This document shows positions 16,324-25,388 of a stretch of 64,000 nucleotides of DNA, piece after piece. The DNA is taken from the NCBI GenBank assembly GCA_029213065.1, contig JARGPH010000006.1:111898-175897 (forward strand), read 5' to 3'. The translations under genes were made by a program, and so were the position numbers. How positions within the stretch are numbered: the stretch's first letter is position 1; every line of letters begins with the position of its first letter. Under the pieces are notes generated by a model. It was not told the origin of the DNA, did no database searches, and worked only from the letters and a program-made list of their open reading frames with translations. This DNA is from Verrucomicrobiales bacterium. Its GTDB lineage: Bacteria > Verrucomicrobiota > Verrucomicrobiia > Verrucomicrobiales > DEV007.

Positions 16324-16989
16324 ATGACGGCTCCTCTTTTCATGAACACACCTGACCGCACTGCGGTGAAGGTGTGCGGCGTGAGAAGCGGGGAGCAGGC
16401 CCTCGCGGTCGTTCAAGCCGGAGCTGATGTGCTCGGGATCAATTTCTGGCCGAAGTCGAAGCGGTTTATTTCTCTGGAGGAAGCGCTTCCCTGGTTGTTT
16501 GAGTTGAAAGGCGTGGTTCCGCGTGTCGCCGTGACCGTGAACGCGACTGACGACGAGTTGCGTGCCCTGCACGAATCCGGAGGCCTTGACTGGCTCCAGC
16601 TGCACGGCGACGAAACACCTGACAGGGTTAGGTCGCTGACACAACAGGGTTTGCCCGTCTTCAAAGCGCTCGGAATTAAGGACGAGGCGATGCTCGACGC
16701 CGCTGCTGAATTTCCGGGGGATACTTTGCTGCTCGATGCCTACGCGCCGGTCGAGTATGGAGGTAGCGGCGAAACGATGGATTGGTCCCTCGGCGCGAGA
16801 GCTGTCAAAGATTGGCCGGAGCGCCAGATTGTCTTGGCGGGCGGTTTAACGCCGGACAATGTCGCTGCCGCGATTCAGCAAGTGCGGCCCGCCGCTGTCG
16901 ATGTCGCCAGTGGTGTCGAGTCCGCCCCCGGGGTGAAGGATCTCGAGCTGGTGAAACGGTTCGTGGAAGCTGCTGCGACAGCGGTTTAG
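16324..16989 (+). CDS. trpF: Phosphoribosylanthranilate isomerase
   Basis: 221-residue TIM-barrel enzyme of tryptophan synthesis, isomerising N-(5-phosphoribosyl)anthranilate to CdRP. The catalytic cysteine is in VKVCGVRSGEQAL, matching the KICGI motif, and the catalytic aspartate in LLDAYAPVEYGGSGETMDW. The phosphate-binding loops LAGGLTPDNV and VDVASGVESAPGVKD are intact. Length matches the family. It follows an aminotransferase by 8 bp and has no other trp gene nearby, so trp genes appear scattered in this genome. Confidence 0.95.
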   Translation: MTAPLFMNTPDRTAVKVCGVRSGEQALAVVQAGADVLGINFWPKSKRFISLEEALPWLFELKGVVPRVAVTVNATDDELRALHESGGLDWLQLHGDETPDRVRSLTQQGLPVFKALGIKDEAMLDAAAEFPGDTLLLDAYAPVEYGGSGETMDWSLGARAVKDWPERQIVLAGGLTPDNVAAAIQQVRPAAVDVASGVESAPGVKDLELVKRFVEAAATAV

Positions 16990-17139
16990 CCGGGAAGTAG
17001 CATAGGATTTCATCCCGTGTTCTCTGCCCATCCGCTTGTGGCAACGGCGGGAGTCTCTGCTAACGGGGTGAAAACCCATTCTACATTTTTCAGCGCGGGA
17101 AGTGCCTCGTTGGTTAGAGGGATGCGTCGCGCAGACTTC

Positions 17140-19587
17140 CTATCGACCGGCCACTTCGAGGGTTCCCTCAACCACGCCCAGCCGTGAGTCCAGCTGCAAG
17201 CGTTCCCAGAGTTGGCCTCCTTCATCGTCGCCGCTTAGCAGAGCCTGATAAGCGGCGATTGTTTCTGCCGCTTCGACTTTGTTTTCCTTGAGGAGCTCAA
17301 CCCGAAAGCGACGAAGCCCTGCGCCGGTGAGCGCGTTGAAAAAACGCGCACCGGTCTGAGCGCGTCCATTGTAGAGTGTGTTCCGGCAACCGACATCCGC
17401 TGTGAGCGTGTGCAGTTGCCCGACGCGGTCGCGAAGCTGCACTTCGTGTGTGTCGCAGGGGCGGCCGCAGTTCGTGACGTTGTTTCCTTCCGAAAGAAAG
17501 GTGCAGAAGACGCAGTGCTCCATATGAAACATCGGCATGTGCTGGTGCAGGGTCAGCTCGAACCAGTCGGGCGGTGTCGAGTCTAACAAGCCCACTACCT
17601 GCTCTATGTTGAGGTCGTAGGATACGGTCAGGTTTTCGAACCCCTGTTCCATCAGAATTCCCGCACTGAGCGCGTTGGCGACGTTGAGTGAAAAGTCCCC
17701 GATCATTTTGAGATCCGGATGGTTTTTGAAATGCTGGATCCCGCCGAGGTTGCGCACGAGAACGCCGTCGGGTTTTGCTTTCTCAACGATGCGGAATAAG
17801 CCGACTTCGCCTGCTTTTTGAATACGGGGCGTCGCCAGAAATATGCGTATGTCAGGATCAGATTCGCGGATGTGGGCGACCACCGCTTTGTAGCGCCGGA
17901 CGTCTTCGAGATCGATGTAGAGAGTTTTCAGTCCCCCTTCGATTGCTGCTTCGATTTGTTCTTCGGTGCGACAGAGAAGGCGCAGTTCCGTTTCAGCGGA
18001 GGGAGCGATTTTCTCCGGAAGGAGGTCGGTCACGCTCGTGGCAGCTTCGCTGCGATTGTCGTATTCGTTGAGACGGAAGACGTCGATTTTCTCAACGATC
18101 TCGCGACGCATCCGGTTGAGTTCGGAAACGGGGAGCATGACCTCGCCGTCGAGGTTCACTTCGAGCGAACCCAGTTCGAAAACGGTGTTGCCAAGGCGGC
18201 TGAACTGCTTTTCAAGAAGCTCCTGTGTGAGGGGGCGATTCTGCGCCTGTTCGAGATTCGTCTCCGAGGAAACCGAGATGCCGGAAGTCTCGTCGGTGAG
18301 GACGAGCGGTTCGCCGACGGCTCCTGTGACCTTCCACTGCACTCGCAGATTTCGCGTTGGGAGATGTTCCCGCTCGTAGGTGCTTTTCAACTTCGCGTTG
18401 AGCGCAGGGTCGTCCGTTTTCCAGATCCGGGCGCCGAGTTCGATGCGGCCGGATTCGACCTTGCCGCGTTTCAAATAAAGTCGGTTGCCGTCGGTTTCGT
18501 AGACACGGCCGCCCTGTTCGCGGTCGGTGTTCTTGCCGGTGTCGAAAACAATTCCGTCGCCGTTTTTGACCGAGCCGTAGCCGGAGAATTCAACCCAGTC
18601 ATCACCGATGCGGCTGACCTTCCCGACAAAGGCTCCGCGTTTCTTTCCGAAGCGGGCGTGAACGAGTCGCTTGTTGTCGATTCCCTCGAGCCAGCCACTG
18701 GAGAGCCCGCGGGAGAAGGCCATTTCGAGTTCGTAGCGATCCTGATCGCTGGCGCGTTCCGGTTTCTCGTTTGTGACCCCATCGATCGCTTTGCGATAGG
18801 CCCGTGTCACTGCGGCTACGTATTCGGGAGTCTTAAGTCGACCTTCGATTTTGAAGCTGACGACGCCCAGTTCGATGAGTTGGGGAATTTGATCAATCCC
18901 TGCGAGGTCCTGCGGGGAAAGGAGGTATTTTTTATCGCCCATATCGCGGGTGATCCCGTCGACGACGAGTTCGTAGGGCATCCGGCAGGCCTGGGCGCAT
19001 TCACCCCGGTTCGCACTGCGTTGTCCGAGTGATTCGCTGGTGAGGCACTGGCCCGAGTAGGCGACGCAGAGAGCGCCGTGGACGAAGGTTTCGAGTTCGA
19101 CCGCTCCCGGTTCGGAGGGATGAAAGAGGCGGATCTCTTTCATTGAGTTTTCCCGTGCGATGACAGCGCGGTCGAGTTGGAAAAGTTCGTTCGCGAAAGC
19201 GAGGGCCTCCGGCGAGGTGATCGTCATCTGGGTCGAGGCGTGGACGTCGAGGTCGGGGACCATTTTGCGGGCCATTTTCGCCAAACCGAGATCCTGAACG
19301 ATAATGGCGTCGACGCCGGAGCGGCTCAGAAGGCGGAGTTGTTCGGCGGCGGCTTCCAGTTCGGCGGGGAAAATGAGTGTGTTGAAAGCGACAAATCCCC
19401 GAACGCCGTGCTCGTGGAGGAAGGCCATGAGCTCAGGGAGATCGTCAGGCCTGAAATTGTCCGCGCGGATCCGGGCGTTGAACGTGGGCATGCCGAAGTA
19501 GATCGCGTCGGCTCCGTTCGCAACGGCAGCGCGGGCGCAATCCCAGTTTCCGGCAGGGGAGAGCAGTTCTGTTTTGGGTTTTCCCAT
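17140..19587 (-). CDS. U32-family protein with DUF3656, RlhA-like 23S rRNA hydroxylase
   Basis: 815-residue peptidase-U32-family protein. The N-terminal domain begins ELLSPAGNWDCARAAVANGADAIYFG, and the signature with cysteines, SANRGECAQACRMPYEL, is present. A central DUF3656 region (about 380-500) and a C-terminal cysteine cluster (HMEHCVFC, NCGRPCDTH, DVGCRNTLY) complete the layout of RlhA/YdcP, which makes 5-hydroxycytidine in 23S rRNA. The cysteines probably bind an Fe-S cluster. The name peptidase is historical, and RNA modification is the better supported role for this architecture. Monocistronic, divergent from the ITPase gene. Confidence 0.88.
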   Translation of the reverse strand: MGKPKTELLSPAGNWDCARAAVANGADAIYFGMPTFNARIRADNFRPDDLPELMAFLHEHGVRGFVAFNTLIFPAELEAAAEQLRLLSRSGVDAIIVQDLGLAKMARKMVPDLDVHASTQMTITSPEALAFANELFQLDRAVIARENSMKEIRLFHPSEPGAVELETFVHGALCVAYSGQCLTSESLGQRSANRGECAQACRMPYELVVDGITRDMGDKKYLLSPQDLAGIDQIPQLIELGVVSFKIEGRLKTPEYVAAVTRAYRKAIDGVTNEKPERASDQDRYELEMAFSRGLSSGWLEGIDNKRLVHARFGKKRGAFVGKVSRIGDDWVEFSGYGSVKNGDGIVFDTGKNTDREQGGRVYETDGNRLYLKRGKVESGRIELGARIWKTDDPALNAKLKSTYEREHLPTRNLRVQWKVTGAVGEPLVLTDETSGISVSSETNLEQAQNRPLTQELLEKQFSRLGNTVFELGSLEVNLDGEVMLPVSELNRMRREIVEKIDVFRLNEYDNRSEAATSVTDLLPEKIAPSAETELRLLCRTEEQIEAAIEGGLKTLYIDLEDVRRYKAVVAHIRESDPDIRIFLATPRIQKAGEVGLFRIVEKAKPDGVLVRNLGGIQHFKNHPDLKMIGDFSLNVANALSAGILMEQGFENLTVSYDLNIEQVVGLLDSTPPDWFELTLHQHMPMFHMEHCVFCTFLSEGNNVTNCGRPCDTHEVQLRDRVGQLHTLTADVGCRNTLYNGRAQTGARFFNALTGAGLRRFRVELLKENKVEAAETIAAYQALLSGDDEGGQLWERLQLDSRLGVVEGTLEVAGR

Positions 19588-19657
19588 CGGTGAACTCTAT
19601 CACAGCCCTTGGGGATCTTCGCTTGAAACTTAAAACTTCACCCGTAAGACTTCCCCC

Positions 19658-20260
19658 ATGTCAGGAACGCTCCTTGTTGCCACTCACAACGCTCACAAAA
19701 CCGGCGAGATTCGCACGATTCTCGGAGCGTATTTCGATGAAATCACCGATCTCACGGCGATCCCGGGGATGGAGCCGCCGGTGGAAGATGGCGACACTTT
19801 TGCGGCCAATTCCACGATCAAGGCTCTCGCTGCCAGTAAAGAGCGTCCTGATGCGCTGATTCTTGCGGATGATTCGGGGTTGGAGGTCGACGCTCTCGGA
19901 GGGGGCCCGGGAATCTATTCGTCCCGTTATGCAGGAGAAGACGCCACCGATGCCACGAATCGGGAAAAGTTAATCGAAGAGCTCGCGAAGCCGGAGCATG
20001 CCGGCGATGCCCGGACGGCGCGGTTTCGTTGCGTGGTCACGGTTGCTCAAGCTGGCGAGGTGGTCGGACAGTTCGACGGCGCCGTTGAAGGACGCATCGC
20101 CGATGCCATGACGGGCGAGGGCGGATTCGGTTACGACCCTGTTTTTATTCCGGAGGGCTATGATAAATCATTCGGTGAGTTGTCCGCTGAGATCAAAAAC
20201 GGCATGAGCCATCGCGGTCGTGCCCTCGAAGGATTTGTAGCTTGGCTTGAGAAGAGGTAG
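19658..20260 (+). CDS. rdgB: XTP/dITP diphosphatase (HAM1/RdgB)
   Basis: 200-residue house-cleaning pyrophosphatase that hydrolyses non-canonical purine triphosphates (dITP, XTP) to monophosphates. Family motifs are in order: LLVATHNAHKTGEI near the N-terminus, ILADDSGLEVDALGGGPGIYSSRYAG in the middle, and GEGGFGYDPVFIP then KSFGELSAEIKNGMSHRGRAL at the end. Normal length, cytoplasmic. Monocistronic, followed by a repeat-bearing intergenic region. Confidence 0.96.
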   Translation: MSGTLLVATHNAHKTGEIRTILGAYFDEITDLTAIPGMEPPVEDGDTFAANSTIKALAASKERPDALILADDSGLEVDALGGGPGIYSSRYAGEDATDATNREKLIEELAKPEHAGDARTARFRCVVTVAQAGEVVGQFDGAVEGRIADAMTGEGGFGYDPVFIPEGYDKSFGELSAEIKNGMSHRGRALEGFVAWLEKR

Positions 20261-20271
20261 CCGAAAAAAGT

Positions 20272-20360
20272 CGCCAAGAGCGCAAAAGTGGCTCCGCGCT
20301 GCAGGCGGAAGCCCTGCTTCTAAAGCTAAGTCTTTTGCGCCTTCTGCGCTTTTTTGCGGC
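20272..20360. repeat. Inverted repeat of the gcgcaaaag / cttttgcgc family
   Basis: Arms gcgcaaaag (20280-20288) and cttttgcgc (20332-20340) pair perfectly, with less perfect extensions outward. The right half (20332-20360) is nearly identical to 15110-15138. Located between rdgB and the exonuclease III gene. Confidence 0.75.
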
Positions 20361-20439
20361 GAAAAATTCGAAGCCGTCGCACGGAAGTCCTGCACCTTTT
20401 ACCTTTAACGTTTCATCTTTTACGGCAGCGCCAGCTGCC

Positions 20440-21198
20440 CTAAACCAGCTCGATCTGAACAGGGCAGTGGTCCGATCCCATCACATCGGGGAGGATCTTC
20501 GCGGATTTTACTCGCGGCATGAAGGGTTCTGAGACGCAGAAGTAGTCGATTCTCCAGCCGACGTTCTTTGCCCGGGCTCCGCCGCGGTAGCTCCACCAGC
20601 TGTATTGCTCGGTGTCTTCGGGGTAGAAATGACGGAAGGTATCCACGAATCCAGCCGCGAGGATGTCATCGAATCCGGCGCGTTCCTCGTCGGAGAAGCC
20701 GGCGCTCTTCCGGTTGTTCTTCGGGCGGGCAAGATCGATCTCTTTGTGGGCGACATTGAGATCACCGGCGAAAATGACCGGCTTCGTTTCCTCCAACCCT
20801 TTGACGTGTTTTAGAAATGCGTTGTTCCACTCGATGCGGTAGGGGAGGCGTCTCAGTTCGTTCTGTGAGTTCGGCGTGTAGACATTGACGAGGAAAAAAT
20901 CATCATACTCGAGGGTGAGAACGCGGCCCTCCTGGTCGTGTTCTTCGATGCCGATTCCGAGCTGTTCGGAAAGGGCGGGAGTCTTGCTGAGAGCGGCGAC
21001 GCCTGAATAGCCTTTTTTCACGGCCGGATTCCAGTAGACGTGCCAGCCGTCCGCGGTGAAGTCCACGTCGATCTGGTCGAGAGTCGCTTTGACTTCCTGC
21101 AAAACGACGACGTCGGGGTCGTGTTCGGTGAGGAAATCGAGGAAGCCTTTTTTGAGGACGGCACGAAATCCATTCACGTTCCAACTGATCAATTTCAT
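20440..21198 (-). CDS. xthA: Exodeoxyribonuclease III
   Basis: 252-residue Mg-dependent exonuclease/AP endonuclease of base excision repair. Motifs are complete: [46 protein letters not shown], the catalytic [30 protein letters not shown] and the final [10 protein letters not shown]. Length fits the family. It stands alone, with a 208-bp intergenic region upstream shared with the divergent Gld-like operon. Confidence 0.95.
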   Translation of the reverse strand: MKLISWNVNGFRAVLKKGFLDFLTEHDPDVVVLQEVKATLDQIDVDFTADGWHVYWNPAVKKGYSGVAALSKTPALSEQLGIGIEEHDQEGRVLTLEYDDFFLVNVYTPNSQNELRRLPYRIEWNNAFLKHVKGLEETKPVIFAGDLNVAHKEIDLARPKNNRKSAGFSDEERAGFDDILAAGFVDTFRHFYPEDTEQYSWWSYRGGARAKNVGWRIDYFCVSEPFMPRVKSAKILPDVMGSDHCPVQIELV

Positions 21199-21235
21199 GG
21201 GTAAATTCTTAAGTAACAGTGGTTTGAGGTCTTGA

Positions 21236-21248
21236 TTTACAATGTAAA
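21236..21248. promoter_or_regulatory. Short palindrome tttaca-a-tgtaaa upstream of xthA
   Basis: Six-base arms around a single base, 38-50 bp ahead of the exonuclease III start. Could be an operator for xthA or chance in AT-rich DNA. Confidence 0.25.
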
Positions 21249-21304
21249 CATTTTTCCCTTGCGTATCGGAGGATCACGAGGAAATACACCTTGCACGAAT
21301 CCGG

Positions 21305-21310
21305 TATAAT
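21305..21310 (+). promoter_or_regulatory. Consensus-like -10 box (tataat)
   Basis: A perfect TATAAT lies 97 bp upstream of the Gld-like ABC ATPase start, in the 208-bp divergent region. No good -35 at 16-18 bp was seen, so this is a weak promoter assignment. Confidence 0.3.
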
Positions 21311-21406
21311 CGTTTGAGAAAAAGTGAGAAAATTGCGTATTCTCCAAACAAATTCCCCCCTCTTTATCGCTAAAGTAATTCCGAATACCCCAATCAGGTT
21401 TCAATC

Positions 21407-22357
21407 ATGATAGAAGTAGAAAATCTACATAAGCACTTCGGTGCGAAGGTCGCGGTCGACGGAGTGTCGTTCACCGTGAAGAAAGGCGAGGTTCTTGGCT
21501 TTCTCGGGCCCAATGGAGCCGGAAAATCAACTACGATGCGAATGGTTACGGGATTCCTCCCTGCCACTTCCGGAGCTATTAAAATCGATGGCAAGGACCT
21601 CGAAGAGAACGAAATCGCTGCGAAATCAAAAATAGGATATCTCCCCGAGGCAGCGCCCCTTTACTCGGATATGACCGTTGAGGGCTTCCTCAAATTCTGT
21701 GCCGAGATGCGCGGTGTTCCTGCCGGAGAGATCCAATCCGCAGTCGACGATGCCATCAAGACGACCTTCCTCGAGCCGGTTCGTCACCAGAGCGTTGACA
21801 CCCTTTCGAAAGGATACCGTCACCGCACCTGTTTTGCTCAGTCCATCATTCACGATCCCGAGATCCTGATTCTCGATGAGCCCACCGACGGTCTCGATCC
21901 GAACCAGAAGCACGAAATTCGCCAGCTCATCAAGCGCATGGGCGAAACGAAGGCGATCATTTTCTCCACTCACATTCTCGAAGAGGTCGAGGCTTCCTGC
22001 ACGAGGGCGATCATCATCGATCGCGGCCGCGTCATTGCCGACGGCACGCCCGACGAACTCAAAGCAAAATCGAGCAACGCCGGTTCAGTCGTTCTTCGCG
22101 CCGCAGGTCTGGCTGGTTCCGGAATTAAGGCGGAACTCGAAAAACTGAGCGAATCCCGCGAGGTTGAGGTGCTCGAATCCGGCGATGACGGCATTCACGC
22201 CCGCATTCTCCCCGCCAAAGGCAAGTCGGCCGAGCTCGGTAAAGCGGTCAGCGCTCTCTGTAAGGACAAGAGTCTCACCGTTGAGGAAATTCACGTGGAG
22301 GAAGGTCGTCTCGACGAACTCTTCCGTGAGATCACCAAATCCGACAACGAAGCCTGA
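21407..22357 (+). CDS. ABC transporter ATP-binding protein (GldA-like)
   Basis: 316-residue ATPase of an ABC-2 type exporter. Walker A is FLGPNGAGKSTTMRMVTG and Walker B is ILILDEPTDGLDPNQKHEI. The signature loop reads LSKGYRHRTCFAQ, the SKGY variant usual in GldA-like proteins, and the H-loop is STHILEEVEA. The C-terminal 80 residues form the regulatory extension common to this group. In Flavobacterium, GldA-GldF-GldG supports gliding. In Verrucomicrobia and Planctomycetes the same set is widespread and its cargo is unknown. First gene of a four-gene operon. Confidence 0.93.
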   Translation: MIEVENLHKHFGAKVAVDGVSFTVKKGEVLGFLGPNGAGKSTTMRMVTGFLPATSGAIKIDGKDLEENEIAAKSKIGYLPEAAPLYSDMTVEGFLKFCAEMRGVPAGEIQSAVDDAIKTTFLEPVRHQSVDTLSKGYRHRTCFAQSIIHDPEILILDEPTDGLDPNQKHEIRQLIKRMGETKAIIFSTHILEEVEASCTRAIIIDRGRVIADGTPDELKAKSSNAGSVVLRAAGLAGSGIKAELEKLSESREVEVLESGDDGIHARILPAKGKSAELGKAVSALCKDKSLTVEEIHVEEGRLDELFREITKSDNEA

Positions 22358-22405
22358 TACCGGAAAACCCTAAACCTTTTCTGATTCAAAACGCTATTTC
22401 CCATT

Positions 22406-23245
22406 ATGGACGCTATCATTAAATTGCTTCTACATTTTGCGATTCCGACGCTGATCGTTTCAGTGATCTTTATCGCGATTCTTAACTTTCTTCTTCCCCG
22501 CGAAGTGAGAACGATCTTCAAGCGCGAGCTCAAGAGTTACTTCACCTCTCCTGTCGCTTACGTGCTCTTCGTCGTGTTCCTCGGCATCTCTTCAACGCTC
22601 TCATTCTTCTTCACTGGAGTGCTTGAGGGTGGTGAGGCTGATCTCTTTCTTCCTTATTTCCAATACCTTCCCTGGTATCTCGTTCTCATCGCTCCGGCGG
22701 TTGGAATGCGTCTCTGGTCTGAGGAACAACGCCTTGGAACAATGGAACTCCTCCTCACGATGCCGCTGGCTCCCTGGCATGCGATTCTCGGAAAGTTCCT
22801 CGCTGCAGCGGTGGTTCTCTTCTCGATGCTGGTTCTTTCGTTTCCCATCGTCTGGACGATCAACTACCTCGGTGACCCCGATAACGGTGTCATCATGGCA
22901 GGCTACGTCGCGACGCTCCTGGTGGCGCTTTGCTTCCTCGCGGTGACCTCAGTGGTTTCCGCTCTGACGCGAAGCCAGCTTGTTGCTCTTCTCGTCTCCG
23001 TCGCCATCTGCATGACGCTCTGGCTCGGCGGTCTTCCTCACGTGAGCGAATTGCTCATGAACCTGAAAGGCGGCTGGCTCATTTTCTGGCCGGTCCTCAA
23101 ACTCGTGAATATCGTCGGTGTCATGCCGCATTTCACGGAGCTGGCGAAAGGGGTTCTCGGAATCCGGGACATCACCTTCTTCATTACCTTCATTGCCTTC
23201 TGTCTCTTTGCGACCTCTGTCGCGATCCGACTCAAGCGTGCCTAA
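22406..23245 (+). CDS. ABC-2 type permease (GldF-like)
   Basis: 279-residue membrane protein. An extra N-terminal helix (residues about 8-30) precedes EVRTIFKRELKSYFTSPVAYVLF, the standard opening of GldF/NosY-type permeases. About six more membrane segments follow, with the central SEEQRLGTMELLLTMPLAPW cytoplasmic loop. It should form the channel driven by the ATPase encoded 48 bp upstream. The extra first helix is not typical of the family, so a start further in is possible. Confidence 0.88.
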   Translation: MDAIIKLLLHFAIPTLIVSVIFIAILNFLLPREVRTIFKRELKSYFTSPVAYVLFVVFLGISSTLSFFFTGVLEGGEADLFLPYFQYLPWYLVLIAPAVGMRLWSEEQRLGTMELLLTMPLAPWHAILGKFLAAAVVLFSMLVLSFPIVWTINYLGDPDNGVIMAGYVATLLVALCFLAVTSVVSALTRSQLVALLVSVAICMTLWLGGLPHVSELLMNLKGGWLIFWPVLKLVNIVGVMPHFTELAKGVLGIRDITFFITFIAFCLFATSVAIRLKRA

Positions 23246-23285
23246 TTTTTCCACCCATTTATTCTAACTGCTTCCGATTAATCTC

Positions 23286-25346
23286 ATGAGCGAATCGAAC
23301 CAAGCACCCGCTAACAAATCAAACCGCCGCACCACCGCTATTGCCGGGCTCGTGGCTGTTTTTGTCATCGCCCTGATCGTTAATTTCCTCGTCGGGAAAT
23401 CCGGTCTCAGAGCTGATTTGACTGAATACAAAACCTTCACCCTCTCCGAGGGGACGAAGAACATTCTCACAGAGCTCGATACGCCTGTTGAGATTCGTTA
23501 CTACGTTACCGATGACAGCAAAACGATGAGCCCCGGCGAGCGCGCCCGTGCTCGTCGTGTCGAGGACATGCTCACTTCTTTCGTCCGCAATGCACCGGTC
23601 AAAGAGATCGAACTGACCAATGAGGAAGGTGAGTTCGAGACAAAGAAAATCAAAATGCTCTCAGTGAAGAAGCTCAATCCCGAGCCGAACACGGATGCAG
23701 AGGATTCCGCGATCATCGACGGGCTTCAGGCGGGCATGTCCGGTGAGACCAACAACGAGCTCTACTTCGGTATCGCGATCCAGTGTCTCGATGCCACTGA
23801 AGTGATTCCGTTTCTTCCGGTGAATGAAGAGACCCGCCTCGAGTATGATCTCGCTCGCGGGATTTCCAGCGTGCACGGTGGCAAGGACAAGAAGATCGTC
23901 GTGATGACGACCCTTCCGGTTGCCGGTGGATTCGGTGGTAATTTTCAGGCTCCGCCAAAGCAGCCCTGGATGTTCTACGAGCTTCTCGGAAAAGACTACG
24001 AGCTTGAGACGATTCCCGGATCGAGCACCGAGATCCCTCCGGGAACTTCGACTCTGATAGTGGTTCACCCCTACGACATCACCGAGGAAGCGATGTTCGC
24101 GATCGACCAGTATCTCCTTGGTGGCGGAAATGTCATCGCGATGCTTGATCCGAACTTTTTCTACGCTCGCGCCCTCGCCGAGGGACAGCCGCAGATGCCG
24201 GGAATGCCTCCTCAGGGTGGTCCTCCTCCATCGTCCAACATGGCGACGCTGCTGAAAGCCTGGGGAGTGAAATACGATCCGAATCAGGTTCTCGCTGATC
24301 TCAACTTCGGTTCCGAAATCATCCGTCGCGGAAACTTCTCACCGACCTTCCTGACCCTGACTCCGGACGCGCTCGGGCCGAATGCGGATTCCGCGGGACG
24401 GACTGATCAAATGACTTCGATGCTCAATCAGCTTAACATGTTGACCCCAGGTGCCTTTGAAATCACTCCGAAAGACGGCATTCGGGTGGATGAACTCGTG
24501 CTTACCTCCCCGGCGAACCAGCTCGTGGGATCGTTTGATGCCGACCCGACCCAGGAAGGCGGAGCGGATCGCATTCGCGAAAAATTCCAGCCCTATGAAG
24601 CGCGGCGCCCGCTTATTGCCCGTCTTTCCGGTGAGTTTGAGACCGCCTTCCCCGAAGGCGATCCTGCTGCCGCGGAAGAGGAGGCTCCTGAAGAAGACGC
24701 TGCTGATGCTGAGGGAGATAAAGATAAGGATAAAGAAAAAGAAGTCGCTGAGAAGAAAGATGATTCCCTCAAGAAAGCGACCGCACCGGGGCGTGTGCTT
24801 CTCATTGCTGACGTCGATTTTATCTACGATGCCAATGTCGTTCAGCGCAGTCAGATTCCCGGTCTCGGGATTTCGATCCCACAGTTTCTCAACGAGAACC
24901 TGACCCTCGTTCAAAACGCTGCGGAGCAGTTCTCCGGCGATCCTGATCTCATCAATGTGCGAAGCCGAACTTCGGTTCGCCGTCCTTTCACTCGTCAGAG
25001 TGAGTGGTATCAGGAAGCGCAGGAGAAGTATGCTGCGGAAGTGAAAGGCTTCAGCGAGAAAGCGCAGGAGGTTGAGAACAAACTCAATCAGCTGATTTCT
25101 CAGACGCCTGAGAACATCGATCAGGCGATGCTTTCACCTGAAGTGCAAAAGCAGCTCAGAGAGCTCCAGAAGCAGGAAGTGGAATTCCGTAAGCGCGAGC
25201 GTGAGCTTCAGAAAGAAGTGACCCGTGAATTCCGCCGCAAGCTCGCGACCTACAAATTTGGTAACGTGCTTCTCGTTCCGGTCCTCATCATTATCTTCGG
25301 TATCGGTCTTGCGATTTGGAGACGCCGCCGAGTTGCCGCCCGTTAA
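23286..25346 (+). CDS. GldG-like ABC-type auxiliary membrane protein (PF09822 type)
   Basis: 686-residue protein with one N-terminal membrane helix (about 18-38), a large exported domain (SGLRADLTEYKTFTLSEGTKNIL, the usual GldG opening), and a second helix at the C-terminus (NVLLVPVLIIIFGIGLAIW) followed by RRRR. A strongly charged low-complexity stretch (EEEAPEEDAADAEGD and a Lys/Asp run) around residues 460-495 and a coiled coil at about 575-655 are visible. A proline/glycine-rich loop (PQMPGMPPQGGPPPSS) sits near residue 305. It belongs to the exporter with the two upstream genes. Exact role unknown. Confidence 0.9.
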   Translation: MSESNQAPANKSNRRTTAIAGLVAVFVIALIVNFLVGKSGLRADLTEYKTFTLSEGTKNILTELDTPVEIRYYVTDDSKTMSPGERARARRVEDMLTSFVRNAPVKEIELTNEEGEFETKKIKMLSVKKLNPEPNTDAEDSAIIDGLQAGMSGETNNELYFGIAIQCLDATEVIPFLPVNEETRLEYDLARGISSVHGGKDKKIVVMTTLPVAGGFGGNFQAPPKQPWMFYELLGKDYELETIPGSSTEIPPGTSTLIVVHPYDITEEAMFAIDQYLLGGGNVIAMLDPNFFYARALAEGQPQMPGMPPQGGPPPSSNMATLLKAWGVKYDPNQVLADLNFGSEIIRRGNFSPTFLTLTPDALGPNADSAGRTDQMTSMLNQLNMLTPGAFEITPKDGIRVDELVLTSPANQLVGSFDADPTQEGGADRIREKFQPYEARRPLIARLSGEFETAFPEGDPAAAEEEAPEEDAADAEGDKDKDKEKEVAEKKDDSLKKATAPGRVLLIADVDFIYDANVVQRSQIPGLGISIPQFLNENLTLVQNAAEQFSGDPDLINVRSRTSVRRPFTRQSEWYQEAQEKYAAEVKGFSEKAQEVENKLNQLISQTPENIDQAMLSPEVQKQLRELQKQEVEFRKRERELQKEVTREFRRKLATYKFGNVLLVPVLIIIFGIGLAIWRRRRVAAR

Positions 25347-25388
25347 TTTCCAATCCAATTTTTATTTTAACTTCAGCTAACCAACATC

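Noticed and set aside
17818..19032. 404-codon plus-strand open frame opposite the U32 gene
   Set aside because: Mirror frame of a strongly conserved gene. Amino acid composition is odd and no motif is visible.
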